A stretch of 64,000 nucleotides of DNA. Origin: an uncultured Eubacterium sp. (lineage in GTDB: Bacteria; Bacillota; Clostridia; Lachnospirales; Lachnospiraceae). Below, one piece after another: positions 1 to 9,539 of this stretch (position 1 is the first letter of the stretch; each line of letters begins with the position of its first letter). The notes beneath the pieces were generated by a model, which worked only from the letters and a program-made list of their open reading frames with translations, ran no database searches and was not told where the DNA came from. Where the stretch lies: positions 62,001 through 126,000 of the forward strand of contig CAJUAU010000002.1 in NCBI GenBank assembly GCA_910584645.1. Reading direction: 5' to 3'. Made by a program: the position numbers and the translations under genes.

Positions 1-695
1 CCGCTGTCCACGATCACGCCGCCGATGGCCGTACCGTGGCCGCCGATAAATTTGGTAGCCGAGTGGATGACGATATCAGCCCCGTACTCGATGGGACGCA
101 CCAGATACGGTGTGGCAAAAGTGTTGTCGATGACCAGGGGGATTTTATTTTCATGGGCAATTTCCGCCAGTTTCCCGATGTCCACCACATCTGAGTTTGG
201 ATTGCCCAGTGTCTCAATATACACTGCCTTGGTATTTTCCCGGATGGCTCCCCGTACCGCCTCTTCATCCGAAGGGTCTACAAAAGTAGAATTGATCCCG
301 TAATCCGGCAGCGTATGGGCCAGCAGGTTATAAGTTCCGCCATAAATATTTTTAGCTGCCACGATGTGATCCCCCGCCTGGGCGAGATTCTGGATGGTAT
401 AGGAGATTGCCGCCGCACCGGAAGCTACTGCCAGCGCCGCCACTCCCCCCTCCAGCGCTGCAATCCTCTGCTCAAACACATCCTGGGTAGGATTCGTCAG
501 CCGTCCATATATATTTCCCGCATCGCTCAGATTAAACCTTGCCACAGCGTGTTCACTGTCATGAAATACATAGGATGATGTGGCGTAGATCGGAACCGCC
601 CTGGCATCAGTAGCCGGGTCCGGATTCTCCTGTCCCGCATGCAGCTGTAAAGTTTCAAATTTAAAATTTCTTTCTTTATATGTCTTCTTGTCCAT
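1..695 (-). CDS. metY: O-acetylhomoserine sulfhydrylase, C-terminus cut by window edge
   Basis: PLP-dependent Cys/Met-metabolism enzyme that condenses O-acetylhomoserine with sulfide to form homocysteine in the cytosol. The 231 visible residues begin MDKKTYKERNFKFETLQLHA and contain the YGRLTNPT, NIYGGTYNLL and VIDNTFATP blocks. The Schiff-base lysine lies in SATKFIGGHG, a block typical of MetY. The ATG at 695 follows a GAAAGGAGTT ribosome site. About 190 residues are missing at the left edge, so the C-terminal domain is unseen. The LysR gene just upstream on the same strand is separated by a terminator, so metY probably has its own promoter, and the LysR protein is a candidate regulator (inference). 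A second, more distant metY lies at 50837-52114. Confidence 0.93.
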   Translation of the reverse strand, partial: MDKKTYKERNFKFETLQLHAGQENPDPATDARAVPIYATSSYVFHDSEHAVARFNLSDAGNIYGRLTNPTQDVFEQRIAALEGGVAALAVASGAAAISYTIQNLAQAGDHIVAAKNIYGGTYNLLAHTLPDYGINSTFVDPSDEEAVRGAIRENTKAVYIETLGNPNSDVVDIGKLAEIAHENKIPLVIDNTFATPYLVRPIEYGADIVIHSATKFIGGHGTAIGGVIVDS

Positions 696-790
696 AATAA
701 AACTCCTTTCTGACACTTGGTACAACAAATATTTTATTCCCATCTGATTACAAGGATATGGTATCATGGCCTTTCTCTTTTGTCTAATAC

Positions 791-829
791 GCAATAAAAA
801 GAACTGGCTATAGCCTTTTCCTATACCAG
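791..829 (-). terminator. Rho-independent terminator of the lysR operon, overlapping the lysR stop
   Basis: On the minus strand CTGGTATAG pairs with CTATAGCCAG around a GAAAAGG loop and is followed by TTCTTTTTATT. The lysR stop codon TAG at 821-823 is inside the 5' arm. The same bases also resemble an inverted TATAG/CTATA LysR site upstream of metY, so a double role is possible but unproven. Confidence 0.8.
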
Positions 830-1732
830 CCCCTTATCTTCAAACTTCGCAATCTCCTCCAGATATTTTTTACCCAGCGGACTGACCGCCACACCTTTTC
901 TCACTAAATACCCGATGGTCATCCTTTCATCTGACTTCAGTTTCACAGCACAAAATTCCGAGCCATTGAGCTTCTCACAAAGAATACCGGAGCACAGCGT
1001 GTAGCCATTCAGCCCCACCATAAGATTGTGCATGGTCGCGCGGTCATTTGCCTTTATGAACTGTTTATAGTCATAGGTACTCAGCACTTCCTCGGCAAAA
1101 TAGAAAGAATTGTAATTCCCCTGTTCAAAAGAGAGACAGGGGTAATCTGCCAGCTCTTCCAGTGTCAGCAGTTCCCTGTCCGCCAGAGGATGTCCCTTCC
1201 ACATATATACATAGATTCCACATTCCAGGATCTCATGAAATTCCAGCCCCGATTCATGAAACAGTTTCATCAGCACCTTGCGGTTAAAATCATTAATGTA
1301 AAGAATTCCGATCTCACTCCGAAAATTCCTTACGTCTTCAATCACTTCGTAAGTCTTGGTCTCGTGTATGGCGAACTCATATTCATCCATACCAAACTGC
1401 TTTACCATCTCTACAAATGCGTTGACCGCAAAGGAGTAGTGCTGCATGGATACACTAAATTTTTTCCGTATCTGTTCCTTGGAGATATATCTGGCCTCAA
1501 TGAGCTGGTACTGCTCTACCACCTGCCTGGCATATCCAATAAATTCTTCTCCTTCCGGAGTCAGGGAAATCCCCCGGTTGGTGCGCCTGAAAAGTTCCAC
1601 GCCCACCTCTTCTTCCAGATCCTTCACAGATGACGACAGACTGGGCTGGGAGATAAACAGATTTCTCGCCGCCTCATTCATAGAACTGGAATTCGCCACC
1701 TCGATCACATACCTCAGCTGAGTTAGTGTCAT
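821..1732 (-). CDS. LysR-family transcriptional regulator
   Basis: DNA-binding regulator of 303 residues, the usual LTTR length. An N-terminal winged helix-turn-helix (residues about 3-60, with NEAARNLFISQPSLSSSVKDL as the helix-turn-helix) is followed by a periplasmic-binding-like effector domain. The ATG at 1732 is only 6 nt past the TGA of the upstream sulfotransferase gene, and its AGGAG site sits in that stop region, so the two are translationally coupled. It is the last gene of the nuclease-sulfotransferase operon and lies directly upstream of metY. Control of metY or of the lipoprotein genes is inference; the effector cannot be read from sequence. Confidence 0.9.
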   Translation of the reverse strand: MTLTQLRYVIEVANSSSMNEAARNLFISQPSLSSSVKDLEEEVGVELFRRTNRGISLTPEGEEFIGYARQVVEQYQLIEARYISKEQIRKKFSVSMQHYSFAVNAFVEMVKQFGMDEYEFAIHETKTYEVIEDVRNFRSEIGILYINDFNRKVLMKLFHESGLEFHEILECGIYVYMWKGHPLADRELLTLEELADYPCLSFEQGNYNSFYFAEEVLSTYDYKQFIKANDRATMHNLMVGLNGYTLCSGILCEKLNGSEFCAVKLKSDERMTIGYLVRKGVAVSPLGKKYLEEIAKFEDKGLV

Positions 1733-1738
1733 CTCCTA

Positions 1739-3697
1739 TCACTCCTGGTTCCTCATGATTTCTTTCCCCGTATCACACCATTTCCCGTCATAATAAACGG
1801 CTATTCGATAAGTATCCGGCTGCAGCCCGGACAGAGGAATGGCAATGGAATATTTCTGATTCCGTTTTGATTTCATTCCCTTTCCGGCACTGGTATAATC
1901 CATAAGATAATGGTGGCTCTGCCCCACAAAACTTACTTTGGAAATGGCATGATCCGATGTCTTCATATACAATACCGATTCGATCAGGGTAAAACCAGCT
2001 TTTTTCTCGTCCATCTTCTCTCCAGGCACTTCTGACTCTTTGGACTCCACTGGAGCCTGCAGCGTCCCTTTCACATACCCGTCACCAATCTCTAATGGCT
2101 GGGCCAGGTCGTTCCAGTTTATCCCAATTCCGTACCCCCGGTAAAAATAATATTTTGTTGAATACTGATTCAGCAGTTCCCCGGAAGAATAGTCGAATTC
2201 ATAGATCATTCCCTTCTGTCCGTTGATCAGGGGATGGAGATATCCTCCAAAGGAAAACATCCGGTTCTGCTGCTTGTCATAGGCACAATTGGAAGTGATG
2301 ATGGAACGCACTCCTGGAAATAGTTTATCCTGCCTCACAGTCATCTTTTTTTCATCCACCACATAGACCGATACAAAAGACTGCTCTTTGCCGTCAAAAA
2401 AATCTACCTTCCGCTTGGTCTGCCAGTGATTGTCATAGAGCATGATATGTCTGGTATCCGGGTTGCCGTCCAGATCATAGGGAATCTCATACACACTGTG
2501 CTGCTGAAAATGCCAGGTGATATCCCCCTGGGGCTTTAACACCATCTTCTCCTGTTTCGTCCCCTTAAACATATCCGGATTGGTAAGGATCCATTTTATC
2601 TTTTTATCTTTCCAGCCCACCTTTACCGCAGAATGAATATTCCTCGGTGAAAGCAGTACTGTATCATCTTCTTTATTATAGGAAACCGTATTCAGGTGAA
2701 CCCAGTCCACCATATCTTCATAGGTTTCGTCAAAGATCTCCCGCATATCCAGGGACTGAATGATCTCCCCTGTCTGGCGGTCCATTTCCTGAACCACATC
2801 TTCTGTATGTCCGTCAATGGAACTACTTAGGAGGAATAGATTCCCTCCCGGCTCCTTTTCGATCACTTCGTGATGTATGCCGTTTTTCACATAATACAGC
2901 CGGTAGGCCCGCCCCAGGTAATCCATCTCGTACATCTGGGTTGTATGAGGTTTTTCTTCCGTCGGCGTCAGCGCCTCATTGGTCTGGAAGATCAGCCTTT
3001 GATCCGAGAGGGGAAAGACACCATAAGAGCCGGTGGTCATGGTGATATACCAGCGGATCTCACCCTTCTGGTCATAAGCAAAGGGGTATTTCGTCGTCTG
3101 GCCGGAAATGACTGTGAGACCATACGCTGACTTTTTGGATTGCTTTTCTACTTTCAACGCATCCTTAAGCGCATCCGGAAGCTTTTCCGTTTTGATAGAA
3201 ATGACCTGGGACTCTGTCACCTTGTCTTTCTCATCCAGACAGCTTATCTCCACCTCATTTTTGTAATCCGGATACAACCCCACCACCGGGATCCGGTGTT
3301 CCTTTGTCTTTTCCAGGGTACCTGTCAGATCCGTATCCTTATCTTTTCCTTTTACAGTGACTCTCACCTTACAAGGCTTCGAGGTCTTTAGAAGTATATA
3401 GGCAGTCAATGGGGAATTGCCGTAAGGATTTTGTACCACCAGCGGCTTCTCCCATGTATAGTCTCCCGACTGCAGCTGTTTTTCATACTTCTCATCCTTT
3501 TCCTGGCAGCTTACTGGTAAATATTTCTTTGTCTTGATGGTCTCAGAAGTTATGGCATTGACCGCGCTTCCGCTTATAACATTCGTGGTCTGGGTATCTT
3601 TCTGGCTGACCCTCTCCTGCGTCTCTTCTTTTCCACAGGAAACTACACACAACAGCACCAATGCTGCCCCAAAGATTAACTTGATCTGTCTCAACAT
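1739..3697 (-). CDS. Arylsulfotransferase (ASST)-like lipoprotein
   Basis: Predicted cell-surface aryl-sulfate sulfotransferase of 652 residues. Known ASSTs are beta-propeller enzymes that pass sulfate between phenolic donors and acceptors through a catalytic histidine. Seen here are an N-terminal lipoprotein signal (MLRQIKLIFGAALVLL then VSC), a small N-terminal beta domain, and family-like His/Arg motifs DWVHLNTV (His about 334), SPRNIHSAVKV (about 350-358) and HFQQHSVYEI (about 396-400). The ATG at 3697 has an ideal GGAGGGAAA site, whereas an upstream ATG at 3748 lies inside the preceding gene. It sits between a secreted nuclease gene and a LysR gene. The substrate is unknown, and a non-enzymatic propeller is possible. 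Confidence 0.75.
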   Translation of the reverse strand: MLRQIKLIFGAALVLLCVVSCGKEETQERVSQKDTQTTNVISGSAVNAITSETIKTKKYLPVSCQEKDEKYEKQLQSGDYTWEKPLVVQNPYGNSPLTAYILLKTSKPCKVRVTVKGKDKDTDLTGTLEKTKEHRIPVVGLYPDYKNEVEISCLDEKDKVTESQVISIKTEKLPDALKDALKVEKQSKKSAYGLTVISGQTTKYPFAYDQKGEIRWYITMTTGSYGVFPLSDQRLIFQTNEALTPTEEKPHTTQMYEMDYLGRAYRLYYVKNGIHHEVIEKEPGGNLFLLSSSIDGHTEDVVQEMDRQTGEIIQSLDMREIFDETYEDMVDWVHLNTVSYNKEDDTVLLSPRNIHSAVKVGWKDKKIKWILTNPDMFKGTKQEKMVLKPQGDITWHFQQHSVYEIPYDLDGNPDTRHIMLYDNHWQTKRKVDFFDGKEQSFVSVYVVDEKKMTVRQDKLFPGVRSIITSNCAYDKQQNRMFSFGGYLHPLINGQKGMIYEFDYSSGELLNQYSTKYYFYRGYGIGINWNDLAQPLEIGDGYVKGTLQAPVESKESEVPGEKMDEKKAGFTLIESVLYMKTSDHAISKVSFVGQSHHYLMDYTSAGKGMKSKRNQKYSIAIPLSGLQPDTYRIAVYYDGKWCDTGKEIMRNQE

Positions 3698-3735
3698 TTT
3701 CCCTCCTGATACTCGCAAAGTATTTTCTATATTTA

Positions 3736-4683
3736 TTATGGATGACATCTTCCACAGGGCTCATATCCCTGCTGCAACAGCTGCTCCCGTGTCTCCTTCG
3801 TCTTCTTCCTGTTTTTGCCTCTTGTATCCTTTGCACTGGAACAATCCGGGTTGTGGAACTTGCGGGTATTGGTATTGCATATGTACTGCCCCGTCTCCCC
3901 GGCCGCCTGCCCAGATGTTTTATTGGAGGATTCCTCCGGCTTTTCTTCCGGGGCTTTCTCCTCCGCCAGCCGGCTTTTCCCAGTGGCATAATCAATCTCT
4001 ACGCCAGGCTGGTTATTGTAAGCATAGACGTTAAAGCAAACGCCCTTTCCCTTATCTTCCACCGACCACGCTTCCATCTGAACCCCGCTGGCCACCAGAT
4101 TATCTCCCTCATACACCGGTGTCACCCGGTAGAGAACATGATTGTCCGTCTTCTTTACGTAGTCCGCCACTTCATTCTCAAAGGGCAGCATTCCCTCCAC
4201 ATTCATATAACGGGTACCTGTCACCAGGTTCTTCTTATTGGCATTTTCCCCAGAAAGCTGATAGCCGATCAGATGACAGCGGTTATACAAATACTTTCCC
4301 TCAACACAGTCATACTTTGCGGTCTGCCATCCCGATGGCTTCACTGGACTGATGGATTCCCTCTCTTTTACAGGCATCAGATCTTTTCCGATATTTGCCT
4401 CAGCCACACCGCATCTTCCCAGAGAATCCAGCTCACTGTAATTTTCAAAGGACTCTGTGGTAAAGTCCGATTCTTCAAATTCCGGCTTATTATCATTGAC
4501 CACCACATAGGATTCACCTTTGAATTCCGGAACATCTATCAGATCTGCCACCACTGTCCCGGTTATATTTCCCTCTCCAGGACTGTCAGAAGACAGCGAT
4601 TCTATCGTCTCTTTTACAGAACATCCGGACAGCAGAAGAACAGATATCAGACAAAACAGCCAAAGTAATTTTTGAAAGTTCAT
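3736..4683 (-). CDS. Secreted DNA/RNA non-specific endonuclease lipoprotein
   Basis: Extracellular lipoprotein nuclease of the DNA-entry nuclease (EndA-like) type, 315 residues. The signal peptide ends in the lipobox LLSGC. The nuclease core shows YLYNRCHLIGYQL (catalytic His in a relaxed DRGH-like motif) and GENANKKNLVTGTRYMN (metal-ligand Asn region). The C-terminus carries a Cys-rich Ada-like tail, YICNTNTRKFHNPDCSS ending GYEPCGRCHP, also found on secreted thermonuclease-like proteins. The start at 4683 is chosen for AAGGAG nine bases upstream rather than the ATG at 4731, which lies in the promoter. It is the first gene of the operon with the sulfotransferase and lysR. Likely roles are extracellular nucleic acid scavenging or DNA uptake. 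Confidence 0.85.
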   Translation of the reverse strand: MNFQKLLWLFCLISVLLLSGCSVKETIESLSSDSPGEGNITGTVVADLIDVPEFKGESYVVVNDNKPEFEESDFTTESFENYSELDSLGRCGVAEANIGKDLMPVKERESISPVKPSGWQTAKYDCVEGKYLYNRCHLIGYQLSGENANKKNLVTGTRYMNVEGMLPFENEVADYVKKTDNHVLYRVTPVYEGDNLVASGVQMEAWSVEDKGKGVCFNVYAYNNQPGVEIDYATGKSRLAEEKAPEEKPEESSNKTSGQAAGETGQYICNTNTRKFHNPDCSSAKDTRGKNRKKTKETREQLLQQGYEPCGRCHP

Positions 4684-4710
4684 TGATCTCATCTCCTTTT
4701 TTGCTATTTC

Positions 4711-4739
4711 ATCATACCACAAAAAGATCATCAGTTCAA
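4711..4739 (-). promoter_or_regulatory. Promoter of the nuclease-sulfotransferase-lysR operon
   Basis: Minus-strand TTGAAC (4734-4739), 17-bp spacer, TATGAT (4711-4716), 28 bp ahead of the chosen start. It abuts the opposing xylanase promoter, so the two may compete. Confidence 0.6.
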
Positions 4740-4740
4740 C

Positions 4741-4770
4741 TTGACAGCGGTTTTGTAAAAAGTCTTAAAT
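4741..4770 (+). promoter_or_regulatory. Candidate promoter of the xylanase gene
   Basis: TTGACA at 4741-4746 and a weak TTAAAT at 4765-4770 with an 18-bp spacer. The consensus -35 with poor -10 and long spacer suggests dependence on an activator. Confidence 0.4.
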
Positions 4771-4829
4771 GTTCCATAAATATTTATAAACTCTATTGTC
4801 AAAACAAAAAAATCCTTGTATTATGGAAC
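4771..4829. promoter_or_regulatory. Inverted repeat in the xylanase leader, possible operator
   Basis: GTTCCATAA (4771-4779) and its exact complement TTATGGAAC (4821-4829) are separated by 41 bp between the candidate promoter and the TTG start. Each arm lies beside an AAATATTTAT motif (4777-4786 and 4830-4839). A regulator site or an mRNA hairpin are both possible. Confidence 0.4.
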
Positions 4830-4855
4830 AAATATTTATCAAGGGAGGTTTACCA

Positions 4856-7749
4856 TTGAAAAAGAGCGTAAAGATCACATCACTTGTATGTGCAGCTGCG
4901 TTATTAGTGAGCAGTGTATTGTCACCAGCTTCCACAGTTGTTCATGCAAAAGCAAAAAAACCAGCTTTAAGCAAAAAAAGCTTTCCGTGAAAACCGGAAA
5001 AACAGCAAAACTCTCGGTAAAACGGGCTAAGGGCTGGAAAATATCCTGGAAAAGCAAAAATAAAAAAATTGCCACTGTAAAAAAGGCAGGAAAATACGCG
5101 GCAAAGATCACTGCGAAGAAAAAGGGCTCAGTAAAGATCATTGCGGCAGTTAAGAAGGGAACGACACGCCGCACCCTAACCTGTAAGGTGACAGTTTCTG
5201 CTGCCAGCAGAATCACACCAGCCCCCAGTACATCTGTTCCATCGGCAAATCCTGCCACACAGGCTCCCGACAATCCAAACGTCCCCCGGAATACGCCAAC
5301 CACTACACCGGCAGGGGGCACACCTGAAAAGCCGACAGAAACTGCAGTTCCGACCGTAAATCCATCATCGGATCCCACTGTGGCTCCACCAGCAGTTTCC
5401 ACAGAAGAACCGACTTCAGAACCAACAGAGAAACCGACAACACCCCCGACAGTGAAACCAAGTGTAAAACCAACCGTTCCCACTGCGGCTCCACCGGCAG
5501 TTTCTACGGAAAAACCGACTTCAAAACCAACAGTGAAACCGACAACACCCCCGACAGTGAAACCAAGTGTAAAACCAACCGCTCCCACAGCAACACCTTT
5601 GGCACCATCCCAGATTCCTGAGAATGCAATCCAGGGATCCAAATTAAAGGGAACCACCAATGCCAGCGTGAATGCATCGGTGGGCACAGCAGGAGCCATA
5701 ACAGAATTTAAATCTTCTTCCCAGTACAGCCAGGCAGACTTCCTTCTGGCAGCTCCCATTTCCCTTAGCACGATTGAAAATGTGGAATTTACTCTCTCTG
5801 TGAAGGGAACACCGGATTCCGTATCCTTTAAATTATATGACTCCGAGGGAAAAGAACTTACAAGTATAACACAATATAACAAAACATCGGGAACCCATTC
5901 GATAAAAATACCAGATGAGTTAAAGAACAAAATAATAACCCAGTATTCTATCATGACAAATACGAATATCAAAGATTCAACGCAGACAGCTACTGCCACT
6001 TTGTCAAAACTAGCTTTTATGGCTCCAACAGCGAAGCCATCGGCATCACCTGCACCAACAGCTACCCCGCAGCCTGCAAAAACACCGACAGCCACGGATA
6101 AACCACTAATAACAATGGCACCAGAAGCATCTATGACTCTTTCTGAAGATACCTTCCTGGCATCCGGCGCAGCTGGTGAACCAGTCTATAATGCAGACGG
6201 CAGCGTTACCGTAACACTGAAAAAAGAATATGGTGGAGGCGGAATCGGCTTCTATATGGATGCCTCCAAATCCATGGTAGATCTAAGTGACTATTCAAAG
6301 GTAATTTTTAAAATATCCGCCGATGCAGAGGCGCCGATCTGTTTGAGGACCCATGACACCACCGATTATTGGGGCTCAAACTCCTCGACATTACTGTCAT
6401 ATAGGAGTATCACCACAGAACAGAAAGAATACATCTGTGACCTAAGTACCATAAACAGTACCCTTGGATTTGGAGTGAAATACAATCCAGGGGGTTCTTC
6501 GGATCTTCCAGAAGAAATTAACCTGACCATTCATTCTATCTCTTTTGTAAAAGACACAAGAGATACCACAGATGCCATGAATAACTATACTTCATTGGCA
6601 GAAATGGCCGCCGCCTATGGTTTGAAAATGGGTACTGTTATGAATGACCGAAAAGTGGCAGATAAAAAATATGGAGATTTAATGAAATATCACTTCAACA
6701 GTATTACCGCTGCTAATGAGATGAAAGCATATTCTATGCTGGATCTAAACAAGACCAAAGAAGCCTACACAGATGAGAATTCCATGCCTGTACTGAATTT
6801 CACTGGTGCCGACAAGATCATGGACTTCGCCAAAGCAAATGATATAAACGTGCGCGGCCACGCCCTTGTCTGGGATGCAGGTATGCTGGACTGGTTCTTC
6901 CGTGAAGGATACGATTCAACAAAACCCTATGCTGCGGCAGAGGTTGTTAAGGCAAGACTTCAAAACTATATTGAACAAGTACTGATACATTTTGAAGAAA
7001 AATATCCAGGCGTGATCTATTGCTGGGATGTCGTCAATGAGGCCGTTGGCGATTCTGAGACAGAATACGAAGAAGGCGATGAACGCCACGTACGCACCAA
7101 ACGGAACAACGAAGACAATCCATTTTACACTCTGGTGGGACGTGATTATGTAGAATTATCCTTCCAGTATACATACGAAGTCCTTCAGGAACTAAAGAAA
7201 ACCATGCCGTCACTGGATATCAAGCTGTATTATAACGATTACAGTACATTTTATGCGTCAAAACGGGATGCAATTTACAACCTGGTGCGCTCCGTTAACT
7301 CTTTCCTTCCCGATAGCAATGGCGGATATGTGAAACTTTGTGATGGTGTAGGAATGCAGAGTTATATCGGCGGTTTTGGACAACAGCCAGGATGTATGAA
7401 CGAAAATGATATCAATCTGGTGAAAGAAGCGATCCTCAAATTTGCTTCCCTGGGCATAGAAGTACAGGTAACAGAACTTGCAGTCCGGAATTATCAAAAT
7501 GATGCCGAAACACTGGCAGCACACGGAGAGTTTTACGAAAAATTATTCCAAGCATATCTGGAATTAAATTCAGGGGATGAAAAACCACTAAAGGCCATTT
7601 CCATCTGGGGCATCATCGATGAACCAGACCTAAAACCTGATGACTACAGTTTTAAAATGAACGGACCATACTGTGGCTTATTCGATGAAAATCTGGCAGT
7701 AAAAGACGCCTTTAAAAAGGTCCATGACCTTATGAAAAACAGTCAGTAA
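4856..7749 (+). CDS. Secreted multidomain GH10 endo-xylanase with a -1 frameshift near its N-terminus
   Basis: Endo-1,4-beta-xylanase for xylan breakdown, about 964 residues if the frames are joined. A TTG start at 4856 follows AAGGGAGG and gives a signal peptide (KKSVKITSLVCAAALLVSS, ending VVHA) in a frame that stops at 4990. The rest is in the -1 frame: a Big2-like domain, a Pro/Thr linker, a beta-sandwich module, a second linker, another carbohydrate-binding-like module, then GH10 (about 6570-7740). GH10 motifs are TAANEMK, RGHALVWD, YCWDVVNEAVGD (acid/base Glu at 7039-7041) and VQVTELAV (nucleophile Glu at 7474-7476). The frames meet at A7 (4973-4979). Joining there gives a smooth ALSKKKLSVKTGKTAKL junction, so the product makes sense only with a shift. 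Sequencing error, slippage or a recent mutation are all possible. Confidence 0.85.
5383..5592 (+). repeat. Two tandem 105-bp linker repeats in the xylanase gene
   Basis: Two adjacent copies (5383-5487 and 5488-5592) encode 35-residue Pro/Thr/Lys/Ser-rich linkers with few substitutions (for example EEPTSEPTEKP versus EKPTSKPTVKP). The repeat is in frame and probably expands or contracts by recombination. Confidence 0.9.
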
Positions 7750-7774
7750 ACTGACAAGATCTAGTGTAACATCA

Positions 7775-7828
7775 TAAAAAACCCGCTGTATATAAGCAGT
7801 TATATCTGCTTCATTATACAGCGGGTTT
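7775..7828. terminator. Bidirectional terminator between the xylanase gene and rny
   Basis: AAACCCGCTGTATA (7779-7792) pairs with TATACAGCGGGTTT (7815-7828), with an inner AAGCAG/CTGCTT stem. The minus-strand transcript ends in a T6 run, so it mainly serves rny; the plus side has a weak T tract. Confidence 0.85.
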
Positions 7829-7888
7829 ACTTTACTCATGTCAAATATAATGTTTCCTATGCAAAGGATTTATGATAATCATCCCTTC

Positions 7889-9460
7889 TTATTTCGCATA
7901 GTCCACAACTCTGGATTCACGAATCACATTTACCTTGATCTGACCAGGATACTGGAGCTCAGACTCAATCTGTTTTGATATGTCTCTTGCTAACAATACC
8001 ATCTCGTCATCATCAATCTGATCCGGAACTACAATAACTCGAACTTCTCTACCTGCCTGAATGGCAAAAGATTTGTCGACGCCTTTAAAGCCGTTTGAAA
8101 TATCCTCTAATTGTTTCAATCTGTTCGTGTATGTTTCTAAGGTTTCTCTTCTCGCACCAGGACGAGCCGCAGATATTGCATCCGCCGCCTGAACTACACA
8201 GGCGATCAAACTCTCCGGTTCCACATCTCCATGATGCGCTTCTACTGCATTGATTACCAATGCAGATTCTTTAAACTTGCGACAAAGCTCCACACCCAGC
8301 TGGATGTGCGAACCTTCCATATCATGGTCTACTGATTTTCCAATATCATGAAGCAGTCCCGCGCGTTTTGCCATACGCACATCTGCCCCAAGTTCTCCCG
8401 CAAGAAGACCGGACAAGTGAGCAACCTCAATGGAATGCTTTAACGCATTCTGACCATAACTGGTTCTGAACTTCATTTTACCCAGAAGACGAATCAGTTC
8501 TGGATGTATTCCATGCACGCCAACCTCAAGCGCTGCTGCTTCCCCTTCTTCACGAATCATTGTTTCAACTTCTTTTTTCGCTTTTTCAACCATTTCCTCG
8601 ATTCTGGCAGGATGAATTCTGCCATCCACGATCAATTTCTCCAAAGCAATTCTGGCTATTTCACGACGAATTGGATCAAAGCCGGATAAAATAACTGCCT
8701 CCGGTGTGTCGTCAATGATCAGATCAATACCTGTCAGATTCTCCAGCGTCCGGATATTTCTTCCTTCTCTACCGATGATCCTTCCTTTCATCTCATCACT
8801 TGGCAATGGAACCACTGATATCGTAGCTTCTGACACATGATCCGCCGCACATTTTTGTATGGCGTTTACAATATACTCCTTCGCTTTCTTATCAGCATCA
8901 TCCTTTGCCTGACGCTCCAATTCTTTTACTAAAACTGCGGTCTCATGTTTCACATCTTCTTCCACAGTTCGCAATAAATAATCTTTCGCCTGTTCGGAGG
9001 TGAGACCCGAAATCTTTTCTAACTCACGCAAATGGCTCTGACGAAGTTCTTCCACTTTTTCTTTTTCCTTTTCAAATTCCGCCAGCTTCGTAGTGAGCTT
9101 TGATTCCCGTTTCTCGAGTGCATCCAGTTTCTTGTCCAAAGTCTCTTCCTTACCCAGCACCCGTTTTTCGTAGCGCTGGATCTCGGCTCTTCTCTCCTTG
9201 GTCTCACGATCAAGTTCATTCTTCGCCTTGAGATTTTCCTCTTTGGCTTCCAGAAGAGCTTCTCGTTTTTTGGTTTCTGCCGTCTTTAAGGCATCATCAA
9301 TAATCTCTCTTGCTTTCTCTTCTGCACTTCCTACCTTAGCTTCTCCAACTTTAATACGATAAGAAATAGCACCTTTCCAGGCAACCAGTGCTGTTACTGC
9401 AATAAGAGCAAGGATTACGATGACTGCGCCGACCACAAAACCTACACTTAACTCTGGCAC
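7889..9460 (-). CDS. rny: Ribonuclease Y
   Basis: Membrane-anchored endoribonuclease that initiates mRNA decay in Bacillota, 523 residues, the normal family length. It has an N-terminal transmembrane helix (VGFVVGAVIVILALIAVTAL), a long charged coiled coil (about 40-190), a KH domain with GRIIGREGRNIR and an HD domain with LLHDIGKSVDHD. The start is GTG at 9460 with AAGGAGG seven bases upstream. It follows recX on the same strand but has its own promoter, with the -35 box inside the end of recX, and ends at a strong terminator. Confidence 0.97.
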   Translation of the reverse strand: MPELSVGFVVGAVIVILALIAVTALVAWKGAISYRIKVGEAKVGSAEEKAREIIDDALKTAETKKREALLEAKEENLKAKNELDRETKERRAEIQRYEKRVLGKEETLDKKLDALEKRESKLTTKLAEFEKEKEKVEELRQSHLRELEKISGLTSEQAKDYLLRTVEEDVKHETAVLVKELERQAKDDADKKAKEYIVNAIQKCAADHVSEATISVVPLPSDEMKGRIIGREGRNIRTLENLTGIDLIIDDTPEAVILSGFDPIRREIARIALEKLIVDGRIHPARIEEMVEKAKKEVETMIREEGEAAALEVGVHGIHPELIRLLGKMKFRTSYGQNALKHSIEVAHLSGLLAGELGADVRMAKRAGLLHDIGKSVDHDMEGSHIQLGVELCRKFKESALVINAVEAHHGDVEPESLIACVVQAADAISAARPGARRETLETYTNRLKQLEDISNGFKGVDKSFAIQAGREVRVIVVPDQIDDDEMVLLARDISKQIESELQYPGQIKVNVIRESRVVDYAK

Positions 9461-9510
9461 AGGAGCACCTCCTTAATTTAGTTTTCATTGCACATAAATA
9501 CAACACTTCA

Positions 9511-9539
9511 ATTTTACACTTTTTATGACTGGTTGTCAA
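9511..9539 (-). promoter_or_regulatory. rny promoter
   Basis: Minus-strand TTGACA (9534-9539), 17-bp spacer, TAAAAT (9511-9516). The -35 lies within the last codons of recX, giving rny independent transcription. Confidence 0.65.

Noticed and set aside
3698..3748. Upstream ATG at 3748 for the sulfotransferase gene
   Set aside because: It lies inside the preceding gene, lacks a ribosome site, and would block the lipoprotein signal.
4875..6095. Long open frame of 406 codons on the minus strand opposite the xylanase linker
   Set aside because: It arises from the low-complexity Pro/Thr linker read in antisense (Val/Gly-rich), has no ribosome site, and the plus frame carries recognisable domains.
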